From: Nymphaea colorata
Taxonomy: Eukaryota; Streptophyta; Magnoliopsida; Nymphaeales; Nymphaeaceae
Direction of reading: 5' to 3'
NCBI RefSeq assembly: GCF_008831285.2
Contig: NC_045146.1
Span: forward strand, 22,151,703-22,215,702
Length of the DNA: 64,000 nt
The notes under the pieces: generated by a model
The model's input: the letters and a program-made list of their open reading frames with translations, nothing else
Told to the model about the DNA's origin: nothing
Databases searched by the model: none
Position numbers and translations under genes: made by a program
Shown: positions 1-12,550 of the stretch, one piece after another
Layout: each line of letters starts with the position of its first letter
Position numbering within the stretch: the stretch's first letter is position 1

Positions 1-1650
1 CATTTTCAATTCATAACACATCGTTCCATTGTCACAAGAAGCATAACAAAATATTCACGGTCATATTACGACTTAGCTCACACCGAGCTTGAGCCCCTAG
101 TTTGATCGAATTCAACTTGTTTTTATAGCAGTTTTGGTTTCAGCATAAAAAAGGTTAGGAACCAATACAATCAATTGCTTTAACAACTCTTTTTATAAGT
201 CATTTTATGATCTTCAATGCAAAACTAAACTTTTTAAAGTGTTATGTTGCAATCTTCAATCTTAAAGCACACATGACCGCATGTGTAAGATCTTAGGCTT
301 TAGTGTTGAACCATACTCTGATACCATTATAACGCCCCAAAACCCACACTGGACTCAGGCCTCTAGTCTAATGGATCCCAGCTCTTGTCATATCATTTTT
401 TGTTTTTACCTGAAAAAAAAAAAAAAAACTAAGAATCATGACAACCAACCACTTAACAATCCAGTTTATATAAGTTTTTGAAGTTCTTTCACAATTATGA
501 AACTAAACTTTTTAAAGTAGAAGTGTTACATATGATACCTAACATTGGTTCTCATTTGCCAATTCCCTGCATATAATAATCTACATATATTTTTATTTTC
601 TTCAAATTAAATAAAATATTTTAAAGGAAAAAAAAGTGAGAAATAAAGCGACACATGCTTAAATGTAACAACCAACGTTATTATTATTGGTAGGTATTAT
701 ATTAGGCAACTAATTGGGTTAAGCAACCCAATGAGATGCCGTGGGATTGACCACTTGCTCATCATCCACTTTAAAAGTTGTTAAGCCAATCCCACAACCC
801 AAGCGGTGGACGCAGCTTTCGTGAGCAAGCGAAAAGCAAGTTCTACTACAGTTTATTTCCCACAACTAAATATAATATACCAAACAGTATGGAGATATAT
901 TTTGGACTAAAAGCCATGGCTTTCAAGTGTCAATTCCTAACATTACTTCTAAAAGAAAGTGGCAATTCCTAATAAATAAAGCATGAAAAATCGATATTGA
1001 ATAGTGCTTGCCCAGTCCTTACCGCCACATTAATTTCCATAAAAACGATTAGTTCCTCTAACAAGCAACATTAAGCCCTACTACATTAGACTCAATAACA
1101 ACTTACTTTCATAAAAGTTTGCTTTACAAATAATAAAATAAAAACCAATTTAGCAGGATATATATATATATATAGGGTGGGGGGGGGGTTCTCCAAGAAT
1201 GCCTACTGAATGTGAGAAATCAGTCTATCTTTCTGCACCAGCTCCCAGGGATTTCGAATGACAAATTTAATTAGATTTCGTAATTATTTAATTAACTTTG
1301 GTTGGATATTGAGTAGAGTTAATTTAATACTTTGCATTATGGGTCTAAAAGATAGGTGGGCTACTATTTTGCAAAATTGAATAAAAGGAGGGACCTTTTT
1401 TTGGCGGTTAATCGTTTGTAATTTTCCGAGCCAAAAGTGAAACTAGCACGTGTTTCCGGAGGTGTGCTTGAGAAACAAGCCTCGGCGACGCTTTAAGTTA
1501 GGTCCGCCTTTTTCTTTTTCTCTTACAAGGCATCAAATTTTCGATAATTTCAAAATGACTCATAATTGGCCTACGCGTCCGGTTATTAATTATGGCTTGA
1601 TTCCTAAACACAATCAGCGTGAGATTTCCATTCTCTCTCCAGTTGTCGTA
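1..1650. other. Intergenic DNA left of the F-box gene
   Basis: No coding exon could be supported here. The stretch is AT-rich and its short open frames have no recognisable domain. It holds a probable decayed LTR remnant (327-530), a short TA run followed by a G run near 1159-1187, and then becomes less AT-rich approaching the F-box promoter after about 1440. Confidence 0.6.
327..530 (-). mobile_element. Decayed LTR remnant with adjoining tRNA-Met-type primer-binding site
   Basis: Read on the minus strand, the sequence complementary to 314-326 is TGGTATCAGAGTA. This matches the start of the initiator tRNA-Met primer-binding site used by many plant LTR retrotransposons. The DNA on its 5' side would be the LTR. 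That block begins TGTAACACTT on the minus strand at 530 and ends GTTATAA at about 327, compatible with a mutated TG...CA LTR of about 200 bp. No reverse transcriptase, integrase or gag reading frame is visible nearby, so at most a fragment remains. An 18-bp sequence at 223-240 is repeated exactly at 501-518. Confidence 0.35.
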
Positions 1651-1897
1651 CTGCGGTGAGCACCACGGTTGATGGAATTTCAGAGTATTTGAGGGCGTTT
1701 TGGGGATTTTTGGAGCCATACAGCCGCAGTGAACCGTCCGAAGAGAGCCCCTGCAGGCCGAAAGGAGTGGCCGTTTGGACGCCAGAGGGTAAGCATAAAA
1801 AGGGAAATGGCACGTCTGTCCCTTACCGCTTAATTAGGCGTACTCTCGTGGCCGAGGCGTCTCTCTCATTGTACATCGCCATCGGTAGTCGTCATCC

Positions 1898-1906
1898 AAA
1901 CCCTAA
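1898..1906 (+). promoter_or_regulatory. telo-box AAACCCTAA in the F-box leader or promoter
   Basis: An exact AAACCCTAA lies about 570 bp upstream of the F-box start codon, just before a CT-rich stretch. In plants this motif is common near transcription starts of growth-related genes and is bound by telomere-repeat-binding factors. Its role here is inferred from motif and position only. Confidence 0.4.
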
Positions 1907-1948
1907 ACATTCATCAGGATCTATCCCAAATCGGTATATACATCTCGG

Positions 1949-1969
1949 TTCTCTCTCTCTCTCTCTCTC
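1949..1969 (+). repeat. (CT)n microsatellite in the F-box 5' leader
   Basis: About ten CT units lie downstream of the telo-box. Pyrimidine tracts of this sort are frequent just downstream of plant transcription starts, so this is probably leader sequence. Confidence 0.7.
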
Positions 1970-2478
1970 ATCCTCCTTCGAGAGAAGATTGAGGTCCATT
2001 CGGCAGGGGATGCGTTGTTGGATGGTGGATTCTTGATCCATTGTGGTAATTGTTCTTTCTTCGTCCTTGTCTTCGTCTCCTTTTGGTTGTATAGGGTGCA
2101 GTATCTATTTCTTTGGGTGTTTCAGTTGCTTGTCTGGTTTTTTGTTGACATTACTGACGAAAAAAATATTTTGGATGACTTTTTTGGGTTCTTTTAGTGA
2201 GTGGATATTCAGGAACTTTTCTTCAGAAGCATAACCTGTTGATTGTCTTAATTCTGTGTTTTTTTTTTATATATTTTCATCCCAGCGGTTTTCCTCTTAA
2301 TGTTTTGTTGGTGTTCCCAGTTTGGTCTCGTTGTGCATGCAGCTTTTGAGGAATATGGATTCTGGACTAGTGTTAGGGTTTCTTCCGACTGCCCTGATCA
2401 GTTGTCGTTGGAGCTTTTTTTTCTGGTTTATGATTTTTGTTTTTCCATCCTCATGTGGTAGCTTATTCAACTGGAGAA

Positions 2479-5400
2479 ATGGGCACTGGCGGAGACCTTC
2501 TTGATTGGCTGGGGAGCGATATGTCAGTCGCTGTGATGAAGAAGTTGAAGGATCCTGCTGATTTAGTCCGCATTTCATCAGTTTCGCGTGCATGGCGGAG
2601 GTTCGGTGAGTGCTTTATAGCGCTTCTGTGTTTGTCCCAAGTGTTCATTCACCCTTCCAAATAAATGTAGGCATTATTTTTTGTGATTATCGTGTCACTA
2701 GCTCTTCTACATTTCTATGGATGGTTTGTTCAACTTTCCTCTCATGGGAAATTCTTTTGTGGGATTTAGAGTCGTGTACTTGCATCTTTAGAGGACTTCA
2801 CTTCCATGTTTCTGGTATTGATGCGGAGGCGTTGGATTAGTTGTCAGAATCTCGGTGATTCTCATTGTAAATTGGATGTAGCAGTAAAAGTGTGTTTTTT
2901 ATGAGTTTTCATGGTTTCAGTGGATCTCACAGTGAAAGGAACAAGAGCAATGAGAAGTGGCTTGTAAGGAATGTAGCCTTGAAGTTCAATCTAGTAATTT
3001 CAAAGTTTTCAAAATTCAAATACATGAGCCATGATGCGTGCTCCGAAAAGAGATAAATGCCGCCTGAAAACTGAGTAGGTACGTGGTAGCTGTGTCAATT
3101 ATCTGAGGCACAAGTTCCCAACTGCATAAATGAAATTACACACTGCATGAAGATACTAATAATAAATAGGCCCTGTAATGTGCATAATTCAAATCATAGG
3201 CTGGTCAGTAGTCAATAAAGCTACTAAAAAGAGTTGTCCAGACTGAGTGTGTCCAAGTGCTCTCTTGGAGGAATTCAATAAAACAATATCAAAACACAAC
3301 AAATTAAATTTTCAAAAGCTATAAAAGATATATATGATCACTATAAATCAAGTAAAAGATTAAATTCAGCCTCCGTCATGACATTACAGGATGATTAAAT
3401 AAATTATATGTGTCTAATGCTACTTAAAAGTCAACAAAAAATCACTAGCATAATAAGAAAACAGGGAACGAAAGTCTTCAACATTGCTCGTGATTGAAGA
3501 AAAAGTGACAACAGAAGAGGGTGTGCAGCAAGACTGTGAACCAATACAATGGAAGAAGAAAAAAAAAGAAATGAAAAAAACTTGGAAAGAAGAAGAAGAA
3601 GAAGAACTGCCAACAGCATGGAGAGGTTAAGCAGTGTGACTGTGAACCAAAAGGACAGAAGAAGAAGAAAAATGAGGAGTGAAAAAGCAAAAAAAGAAGA
3701 AAAAAGTACTATGGATACGAAGAAATAAGAAGTGCGACACAAGCTGCAGCACGATTGTATCAGAAGTTAGAAAAAGGAGAAAAAGGAAAAAAATCGTACC
3801 TATTGGTTGCAAAAAAGAGGAAAAAGAGGGGGCTCAAATATTTTGAGCCCTTACTACTCAGTTCAATTTTTTTTTTTGGTTAGTGCCAACTCCTTGGTAA
3901 AAGGACTAGTCACTGACTTCAGGACCAGGTGGATTTGGCTGAAAGAGTAGTTTTCTGATAGCCGACTTGACCAACTAGCCAGATCAGTCAACCGATTAAT
4001 TGGGATTTTGACTAAAAAGTCCGTAATAAAACAGCATTAGATTCCTGTTCTCTGATGTTTGGAAACCAGTTTCTAGGGAAAAAATGAATATCAATTATCA
4101 AGTTGATTACTATGAATACGTACCATCCTATGTTACTATGTTACTATTTCAAAAATAACTTTTCAACTGGAAGTTTGATACATGGTTACTGTACTTTTGT
4201 AGGTTTTACAAAATCAATCATGCAAGAATAATGGCAGTTTTTGCAAGAGTGTGCAACACCTATGCAGTTTTATACATCATGGTTGGAATGCTTAGAATTC
4301 ATGTTGTTTGTCATTAGGAAGCATTAATAGAGTATGTAATTATTAAGATCATTGTTTTCTTGTTTTTTTTTTTTTTTTAATTCTAACTCACTTTTAGTCT
4401 TCTAGGTATGTCTTTTATGGAATGAGAATTATCCATAAAAATGAAGCCTAATGTTCTAACCATTTTAAACATTAGTTTCCTGTGTTGTAAAATAGACCCT
4501 ATATAGTCCTATTTTACAAACTGTCGCCAGTCCATGGATCTCCATTTCTTCTAACCATAAATCGTGGAGGTGTTGTTAGCAATGCTAGAACCCACCAGAT
4601 TAGATGGGACGTGATTCTGTTTCTTTTGAAGCTAGGAAACTTTATTCAAATGCCGAAATGCAGACCCTTCAAGAAAGCTGAAATTCTTTTGTTATTCCAA
4701 TTCCTTTTGTGGATTCAATTTCATGGATGAAATTAGATACTGCCTTATGTAATCCTAAGCTGTACTACCCTTTTGAGATCCATTATACATTTTACTTCCT
4801 TTCTCTAGAAAATTTTTTGGATCATAATATGGAAGTATGCCCTGCCTCTCAGCAGTTTCACATCTGAAAATCACCCTCTCCTTTGCTGTCAACCAGAACG
4901 TGATCCTTAAGATCAAAACCCATTCTCACCTTCTAAATTCTAAACAGCAACCATTCTACCTTGAACCTTTTTTTAATAGCACAAACACATTTCACTGAAG
5001 AAGATATGATGGTAACTTCAGGGCACTTGATGATTCCATAACCTGTCATTATCAGTGTACAATCTGCCTGTTTAAAAGGGATATCTTCATTGATGACACA
5101 AATCCTAGTCACCTAAAAAACAAAAATGGTGCAAACTGCAGAATCTTTTGCTTTCTTTTATTTATATATGTTTATTGTTTTACTTACCTTTGCTTTATTT
5201 TCCCACTTCTGAATTCCTTTTTATAATGAAATAGCGATAAGTTCTCTTTCAATTGCTGTAGTTTCCCAAATCTCCATGAAAATCTTGTTCTGGCTAAAAT
5301 AGTGGTATGATAATTACCAGCTCTTCTTTTCACTTTTCTCCAAGCAACATGCATACTCCCTCAAAAAGGGATCTCTCCCAAACCATGAAAAGGAAAGGCA

Positions 5401-8134
5401 TGCATGCTAAAAAAGTATACAGCAGATGAATTGGTGAAATCGTTGTGTAAATGCCAATGAGCTAGAGCGACTCTCCTACTTGATTTGTTGGTTTGTGGAG
5501 TGATTGTCATTAATAATCCATTTAGATTTTTTCTGGTCTATAGCATATTCTAAATTTGCTCATGAGAAACCTGTTATGAGTAATAGTGACATGGCTTGCA
5601 TTGCTTCTGGGTGAGGGCATGATTTCAAGATGACTTACATTTCCTCTGGTTTCAGTTTGTTGAAACATGACCAAAAGAATAGAATGTTTTGCCCTCATTC
5701 TATATTCTCTGTGCAGCTGTTGCCAATAGCTTCTGTAAAGAACTATGTGAGGAACTGTTTCCAGAGACATCAATGTTTACTGGAGTGGACAGATCCTTGG
5801 ATGAAGACCCAATGATCGGTTGCAGTAGTGCTTTGGAACGGAAAAACCTAGAGAGAGAACACAAAATTTATGCATGTTTAGTTCAAAGCCTCCTGTCTCC
5901 TCCAGTAGATAAGGAGTGTATACGGCGGCCAATTGCTGCTTCAAGCACTGATAACTATCCAGAAGAAAGCATTGGCAAAACCCTACAGCCATGTCATAAT
6001 GAGGGTGAGGGGCCTTCTTATTGGTCAAGTGAAGGTGAAAGCAACACGGATGTGCCAGAGACATTAACGTACTGTTTGAGCTCTCGCTTGTGTGTTATCT
6101 ATGAAGTCAATGTACATCCATTCCAAGGTTCATTTTCTTTTTTGCTTATTCCACGATGTAGCTAATTGTGTTTAACATCAACTAGAAATTGTATTTTAAT
6201 CAAGAAGCCTTTGTTTTGCAGCTGATTTTCAGATGGGAAGTCCCATATACTCAGCTAAGGCGGTGCGATTTAAACTGGGTTATCCTAAGGTACCATTGAG
6301 CATGGGAGATGAAGTTTTATTTGAGCTGATGCCAAATGACGGAGCTGCTGATAATAATTATATTTGGACGTACATTTCACCAGAATTTCCAATGATGCAG
6401 GTAAGTATCATAGTTTCAGTTTTTACAATTCTGAATGTTAATATCCTTTAAGAGTATTATTTTTCAGGCATAATAGATGTTTAATTTTATGCCTTTATGT
6501 GCCTCCCCTGAAGCTGTTTTGAACAGTTTCACCCTGCACATGGAACTGTCACATTTGACAAGGTTTTTCTATGTTTCATATGATATGGTATACATAACAA
6601 ACAGGGTCTGCTCTTGCTTCTCTCTCTCTCTCTCTCTCTCTCCCACCCTCTCCCTCTCATTTACACACACGCATGGGCCAGCATCCCCTTGTGAACATTT
6701 TCTGTGGCTCAGTTGGGCCGTAGCAGTTTGTGTATCCTCTTGCTCTTAGTAATCTTTGATTTGATAAGCATAGCAAATAGTGTGTTTTTTCTGCTCTTCA
6801 TTTCCCTGTTGCTGCTGCGTTCTCTTCTGGGGCGCAAAGGACAGTTCTATGGAATAACTTCAAGTACATAGACTAGGAACCTTGAATTGGACAATTGAAC
6901 TTTGTATAGGTTTTTCTTATGACTTCTACTTTTCTTTTTCTTTTTCTTTTTTTGGGTTGAGTAGCAAAATTCCCTGCAAGTTTTTAAGCTTCCAAAGCCA
7001 GTCCTTTGCATTGGAGGAATCTTGCAGATAGAACTTTTGGGAAGAGTTCAGAAGCAAGAAATGGATGCCTTGTACTACATATGGTAAGTTTCTCGACATT
7101 TCCCTTGGGGTTGTGTATGCATCATGTTCTCTAATGTTTTTGTGCTGTGCCATGCGTCTACATGTGAAAATCTTCTGTCAGCTGGAGGCGCTGAAAGCAC
7201 CCTTTTTCCCTTTTGCCCTTTTGGTTCATGAAGTATATGTCCTGAACTGCGAAACTTCATTGTAATTGTTTATGGAATGATGAAAGTTCAGATCTTCAGA
7301 TTATGGTACTAGGAGTTTGGATTTGCTTGAAATTCTTGTTTTTTGCCTTCTCTGCTGTAATTGGATGCGTCCAGCCTGCTTTTTTTTAGAAAAAATATAT
7401 ATGGAAAAAAACTGCTTTACTTTTTGGATATGTTAGACTTGCCAACTAGGAGGTGGCATGGTTTTACCCGCTTTGTTCTGTTTGTCCTGTAATGTGAAAC
7501 CGCCACTTGATCTCCGTTACCATGAGGAAAGTCCGCAGTTAGTGCGTGAATACTTGTCCTTATGGGTAATGATAATTTGCATTTCCAGCATTTAGTACTA
7601 TCGACTTCTCTAGATGTCTCTACCCATATGAAAATTGATTTGTAGAAGCTCAATATTTCACCATTTTTCAAATTTTTTTCTCATGATCAGGATTCACCTA
7701 TATTTCCAATCCATATTTGTCAGAACATCTATAACGCATTCAAATTTGCCATTCCAACCACTGATTCACCTTCCATGGAAAGGAGGATTGGGGTTATGGG
7801 TGTTCCTGCTCGTATTAACTGTCACTGAATATCTTATTTTGATTGTGTTTGAAGCGTTTGCCATGTTCAAGTCGTGGGTAGGCCGCTGCAAACATTTGAT
7901 GTGGATATTAATGCACACTCGAGGCGTTGTATCTTGAAGTATCTTCCTGAAACTGAAAATACTCCCTACCACCTGAGACGATCATCAGATGAAGCTATGG
8001 ATTCTTCAGGTTGGCTTTCATTTGCAACGAGGATTAGACAGATAAGGGCCACAAGAGGGTGGAACCGGCTTATCCTTCGAACATTTCTTGGTAATGATGA
8101 GGAATCTGACGATCATGTATCGGATGATGAGTGA
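2479..8134 (+). CDS. F-box protein, At4g00755 type
   Basis: Five exons: 2479-2605, 5717-6127, 6222-6400, 6965-7083 and 7855-8134. They sum to 1116 nt (371 aa plus TGA), all junctions are GT-AG and all phases agree. The N-terminus (about residues 7-50) is an F-box with the family pattern LDWLGSDMS...LKDPADLVRISSVSRAWRRF, followed by NSFCKELCEELFPE. Later exons carry the family's plant-specific C-terminal region, including GSPIYSAKAVRFKLG and KPVLCIGGILQIELLGRVQ, and end in an acidic tail (DDHVSDDE). F-box proteins bind SKP1 and select substrates for SCF ubiquitin ligases in nucleus or cytosol; the substrate of this subfamily is unknown to me. The ATG at 2479 is the first in frame before the F-box and fits the family. 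Intron 1 is 3.1 kb and repeat-bearing. A leader intron ending at the TAG at 2458-2460 is possible. AATAAA at 8250 is a candidate poly(A) signal. Confidence 0.9.
2606..5716 (+). other. Long intron 1 of the F-box gene
   Basis: The intron begins GTGAGT and ends TGTGCAG. It contains a strongly purine-rich GAA/GAAA block (about 3490-3830) and, at about 3885-4020, sequence resembling the end of the terminal-inverted-repeat element in the SLK intron (15191-15497). No alternative coding exon with a recognisable domain is visible. Confidence 0.75.
3885..4020 (-). mobile_element. Fragment related to the element at 15191-15497
   Basis: The right edge (TTGGGATTTTGACT, near 4000-4013) is the reverse complement of the left terminus of the element in the SLK intron (AGTTGTCAAAATCCCAACT), with small differences. 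Interior GACCAACTAG/AGTCAACC-type words are shared. The other end is not clear, so this is probably a truncated relative. Confidence 0.35.
6619..6642 (+). repeat. (CT)n microsatellite in F-box intron 3
   Basis: An uninterrupted CT run lies inside the intron between exons 3 and 4 and is followed by CT/CA-rich sequence. It does not overlap a splice site. Confidence 0.8.
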
Positions 8135-8549
8135 GCTTGCCTTTCCGTTCTGGCAGGCATGTTTTGACGGGTCCTGGGTTGGCTTCTAATTCTGCTGGAG
8201 TGACAGCTCGTCAGGCCATCTTGTATATGCGGTTGAGTGGAAGACAAGGAATAAATCTAGCTTTATGTGTATAAACAGTTCTATCTTTGATGTGGATATC
8301 AGTTCTATTATACTCCCCGGCTGCTTGTGGAAGAATCCACAATTTGGTCTTGGATGTAGATATCAATTCTATTGTATACTTTTCTTCTGCCTGTGGGAGT
8401 AAATATCTTCGAGTTCCTGGATCCCCATTATATGATATTCATTCTTGCATATTGGCCTGTAGATAACCATATGAACCTCATTGATCATGGCAGCTTTTTT
8501 TCCTGGTTTATTGGGGACGAAGAAGCCGCATAAAAGTAATCGTTTCAGT

Positions 8550-8787
8550 CAGCTACATGTTGCTCTGATGTTAGCATATTTAAGTAGATTAGATTATCTC
8601 CGCCATGTGGTGATCTTGGTAAAAGAGCTATGCACGCATAAACACCCGCAGAGTCTATCCTTCACGTTCAGCTACATGTTCCTCTAATGTTAGAATATTT
8701 AGGTAGATTAAATTATCTCCGCCATGTGCTGATCTTGGTGAAAGAACTATGCACGCATGAACACCCGTAGAGTCTATCCTGCACGTT
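8550..8787. repeat. 119-bp tandem duplication
   Basis: Two head-to-tail copies, 8550-8668 and 8669-8787, both begin CAGCTACATGTT and run through CTCCGCCATGTG and CACGCAT. They differ by scattered substitutions only, with no frame-related pattern, so the duplication is fairly young. It lies just beyond the probable F-box poly(A) region. Confidence 0.85.
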
Positions 8788-10312
8788 TTACGTGGCCGAG
8801 TTAAACATATTATGATTATTCATTCTGCCCGTTGGTGTCATCCATTTCACTTTTCACTTGCTGGACAGGCCAGGCCATGAGATTTTTTGAGTTTCACCCG
8901 TTGGCAATTTGATCTACTATACTGTACCATGGGATTTTTTCTTCTCCATTGCCAATTGGGCTGAAACCCATCTGTTGTGGCCTGCTGCGAGTGTTTTCAT
9001 CAGTCAACTGGCATCACCTGGCATTTGATAAGCGAGCATCAACAGTGGTGTTTGTCATGTCATTTAAGTGCTTGGCACGACTGTTCGTCTAGTCACTGCT
9101 TAACCTCAAGGAAAATTGTTGAAACTTAAACTCCGAACATACACTGGCTTGCCAGGTTCATGACCGTGGATCCAGAATACTAAAGATTAACATAAAATAA
9201 ATAAATTTGATAAGAAAGAAGTTTCAGATTTTGGAATTTTTTAATTATCTATAAATGGAACGTATGCATGAAAAAACATGTTTTTTCAAATTTTTGTGCT
9301 ATTTTAACGCTTCAACATGGAAATAACGATAGTTGCAGGTATAAGCCAAGAAGGAATCTACATGACTGTATACTGTGAGCTACAATTGCCTAAGTATGAG
9401 ATCATTTGTTTAGACATGAACCTCAAAGCTATAGCTGAATAAAGCAGAAGAATGAAGCCTACAGGATGCAAACTTTTGCAGCACCACATTTATCAACTAA
9501 CCATCCCTGCAAACAAACTAGCAGTTTGGAATAAGAGGATCAGGGATTTCTCGTAATCCACCCCTAAAAACAAGTCCACCTTGGCGTTATCTAATTTCTT
9601 GTCTCTGCTAATTGCGTCACCTACTAAGCAGTTGTACACCATAGCATAGCACAGGCTAAACGGCCTTGTTACTTATAGCAAACTCTATTTCTTTTCTACC
9701 GGTCATGGGGGGTTTAAGGAAGGATCAGAACTATGATAAAGACGGGGACATACTTGCGGAGGTAGGGGGGGATAATAGCCAAGTGAATTAAGGCAGTGGA
9801 TTGTGCTTGGAAACTTTAAATGCAGAGGACGATCTCACGTGCGAAAAGGAATGTTTCAGAATCTAAAAATGTGAGTCTCTATTCATAGAGGACGAAGCTT
9901 GGAAGAGCTTACTCGCATTAATTTATTTCTTTTTGCACTGTCATTCACATGTTTATTTTATGCTCATATAATTGTTTCGCATATATATCTTGCTTTCCGC
10001 TTCTTAGCATCTTTTGAGGTTCCCTTGTGCTTCCGCTTATCCTGGATTCTGTTCCCCGCCATCAAATACAAGTCACTGTTACCTTTGGGTTTGTCTCTAC
10101 CACTTGCACCATCAGCCAGAAATTAATGAAACTGTCAACAGCAGCAAAACAGTCTACTGTATATGATATTGTAAGTTCTGTTGGCCGTGAACCTTGTTTC
10201 CGGAATGCTGGATGAAGCCGTCTGTCGATATTCATGATCTGCTAATCCCACCACCTTCAAGGTTCCTTGCTCACAAATTGGCAGTTCAGGTCCTTGAGAA
10301 TTGACCGGAGTG

Positions 10313-10421
10313 GTTCCAAGTCAAAGAAAGCCTAAACAGAGATATTTAACAAAACAGCATCAAGATAGTTCCAAGTGAAAGAAAGCCTAAATAGAGATAT
10401 TTAACAAAACAGCATCAAGAT
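10313..10421. repeat. 55-bp tandem duplication
   Basis: Two near-identical copies, 10313-10367 and 10368-10421, begin GTTCCAAGT and end CAGCATCAAGA. Only about two substitutions separate them, so the event is recent. The position is downstream of the SLK stop codon, in or just past its 3' UTR. Confidence 0.85.
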
Positions 10422-10829
10422 TCAAATAATTTTGAAAAATATAAGGGATAAAAACAGATTGATAGGAAGGTCCACCACACTGCCATGCAAGAAACATGAA
10501 CACTGAGCAAACATCATTTCTTCATCTTTAAGGGATTGCTCTCACGCAAATAAACTGGATACACTTTTAAATGTATTATGCTGTACGGATCCGTCACCAT
10601 TTCTTGGCGAAGTCTTCCTTGGGAAAACAATTAAAAATGGCAAACTGAAAACTGCCAAAAATGAATAATTTTGAAGAAATAATAACGAGTTTAACGTGAA
10701 GGGTTGGAGCTATAAACACTTTCAACGTCTGTACAATCGGAGAGACAAATTGCTGGGATTGGATAACTTGCCAGCATATGATTCAAGCTTCTCGCCATAA
10801 TTTATGTCAGCCAGTTCACCACTAAATAT

Positions 10830-12501
10830 CTAACTTTCCGAAATTTCATGAGAAATATCCTGGACAAGCTCAGGCAAAGGGAGGTCTTGTGACGCATCCG
10901 ATCTTAAATACACAGCATTGCTGCCGCCAAGAATCATCGTGCCGTTTGCGTCGTCTTTGAAGCTATCGTTCCTTTTGGGCGTCATACCGCTAACGTGATT
11001 TACCAAGTTACTGTTGCTCAATTCCAGCACGTTACCAACTGCAGGCCTTGAAGCCAAGTGCATAGAAACTCTTGCTCCTTGGAAAGGGTGCCCAACTGAA
11101 TTTAGATTTGCATTCTGCCCACCAACAGATTTCCCCGATGAGACCCTATTACTATTTAACGCATCCTGGATCTGTGGAGGTGTATGTTGCTGAAATTGCT
11201 GGTTTAGACGAGAAGACTGAGAAACCATTGTCTGCAGCAATCTAGGGTCCAGCAAGCTCTGTTGAACTGCTGCCGATAAAGGCACACTCTGTAGAGAGAC
11301 TGGCATTGAAGTGACAGACCCTTGGGATGGTGATGACTGTGATGATGCTTGATTTTGTAGCGAGATGGACACTGGAGAGAAAGGCCCTTGAAACTGTGAC
11401 GCTACTTGCTTTGATCCACTTGCATCCTGTGAAAAAGCATTTGCTTTTGGCATTACTGAGTTTTGTCTCTGTAAATTGAGGTACCCAGCCAATCTTGCTA
11501 CGGCCTCAGTTGAGCCAGTCAACACTCCACTACCTAGAAAGCCGGTATTTGTATGGCTGTTTAATCCAGAATGCATATCCATCATCTGATTAAGTGATGC
11601 TCGGTGTGGAGACGTCCCCTGATTCATGATCTGTCGCATCCCCTGAATTTTTTTTATTTCAAGACCACCACCAGCATCCTGTCGAGGATAGCTTTCCAAA
11701 CTTTCTGTGAGAAACAGAAAAAGGTCAGTTTCAAGGAACATCCGCGCCTGTAACATGTATACTTTTATATAACTGAAAGCCCAATTGATCAAATCAGGAT
11801 TTCTTTTTTCTTTTCCTTGTAAACAAACGAAGTAGCCAGAAAAGAGATTCTCGTACAACAAGCTAAACATCGTTCCTTTTTCTGCATGATACATTTTGTG
11901 AAAAATGCTCACGAGAAAAATCTGCTTCTACTTATGTACCAAAAAAAGAAAAATCTGCTTCTACTTCCACGCCTAATTGCACCATCCAACAAAATAACAA
12001 ACCAATAGAACTGAGAATTTTCAGTTGACCTAAGACCAGAAAGACCATATGCCATGCTAAAGATCAATACATCTCATGTATGGCCTATCAATGAACGAAC
12101 CTACATAAAGATCAATACAGCTTAGTTGCAAGCATATATCTTCCTTGCACGTTGCTACATAACAGGTTACTTGCAAGATTTGTAGAAAAGTTTGAAACTT
12201 TTTTGGCACTAAATGCTGCATATGCACAAATATATGTATTCAACATCACTGGAAAGAAACTATGAGATAGAGAAATCTCAATACTCATAACAGCCGCAGA
12301 ATTTCAAAACCATGCAAGTAATGAAAGAAAAATATAACATAAAGATGCTAACAGATATGATAGAAGTTCTGAACATCACCGATAGGCCCAACGTTGTGCT
12401 CTCCACTGAAGTCCATCAGATCCTTCATGCTGCTGACAACCTCTGCTATCTATTTATGGCAATAGGAAGCAATAAAATTTATCATACATTCATTCCTCCG
12501 A

Positions 12502-12550
<49 letters not shown>

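Larger units (their letters stand above)
8135..10829. other. Convergent intergenic region between the F-box and SLK genes
   Basis: It contains the two 3' UTRs and no supported gene. Recognisable items are the 119-bp tandem duplication (8550-8787) and the 55-bp tandem duplication (10313-10421). The middle part, about 9100-10250, shows nothing I can name. Confidence 0.6.

Noticed and set aside
3431..3812. Minus-strand Phe/Leu/Ser-rich frames resembling membrane segments
   Set aside because: They are produced by the purine-rich GAA block read on the opposite strand; low complexity, no gene.
5522..6165. Overlapping plus- and minus-strand frames at F-box exon 2
   Set aside because: The plus-strand frame is exon 2 itself plus intron ends; the minus-strand frames are shadows of it.
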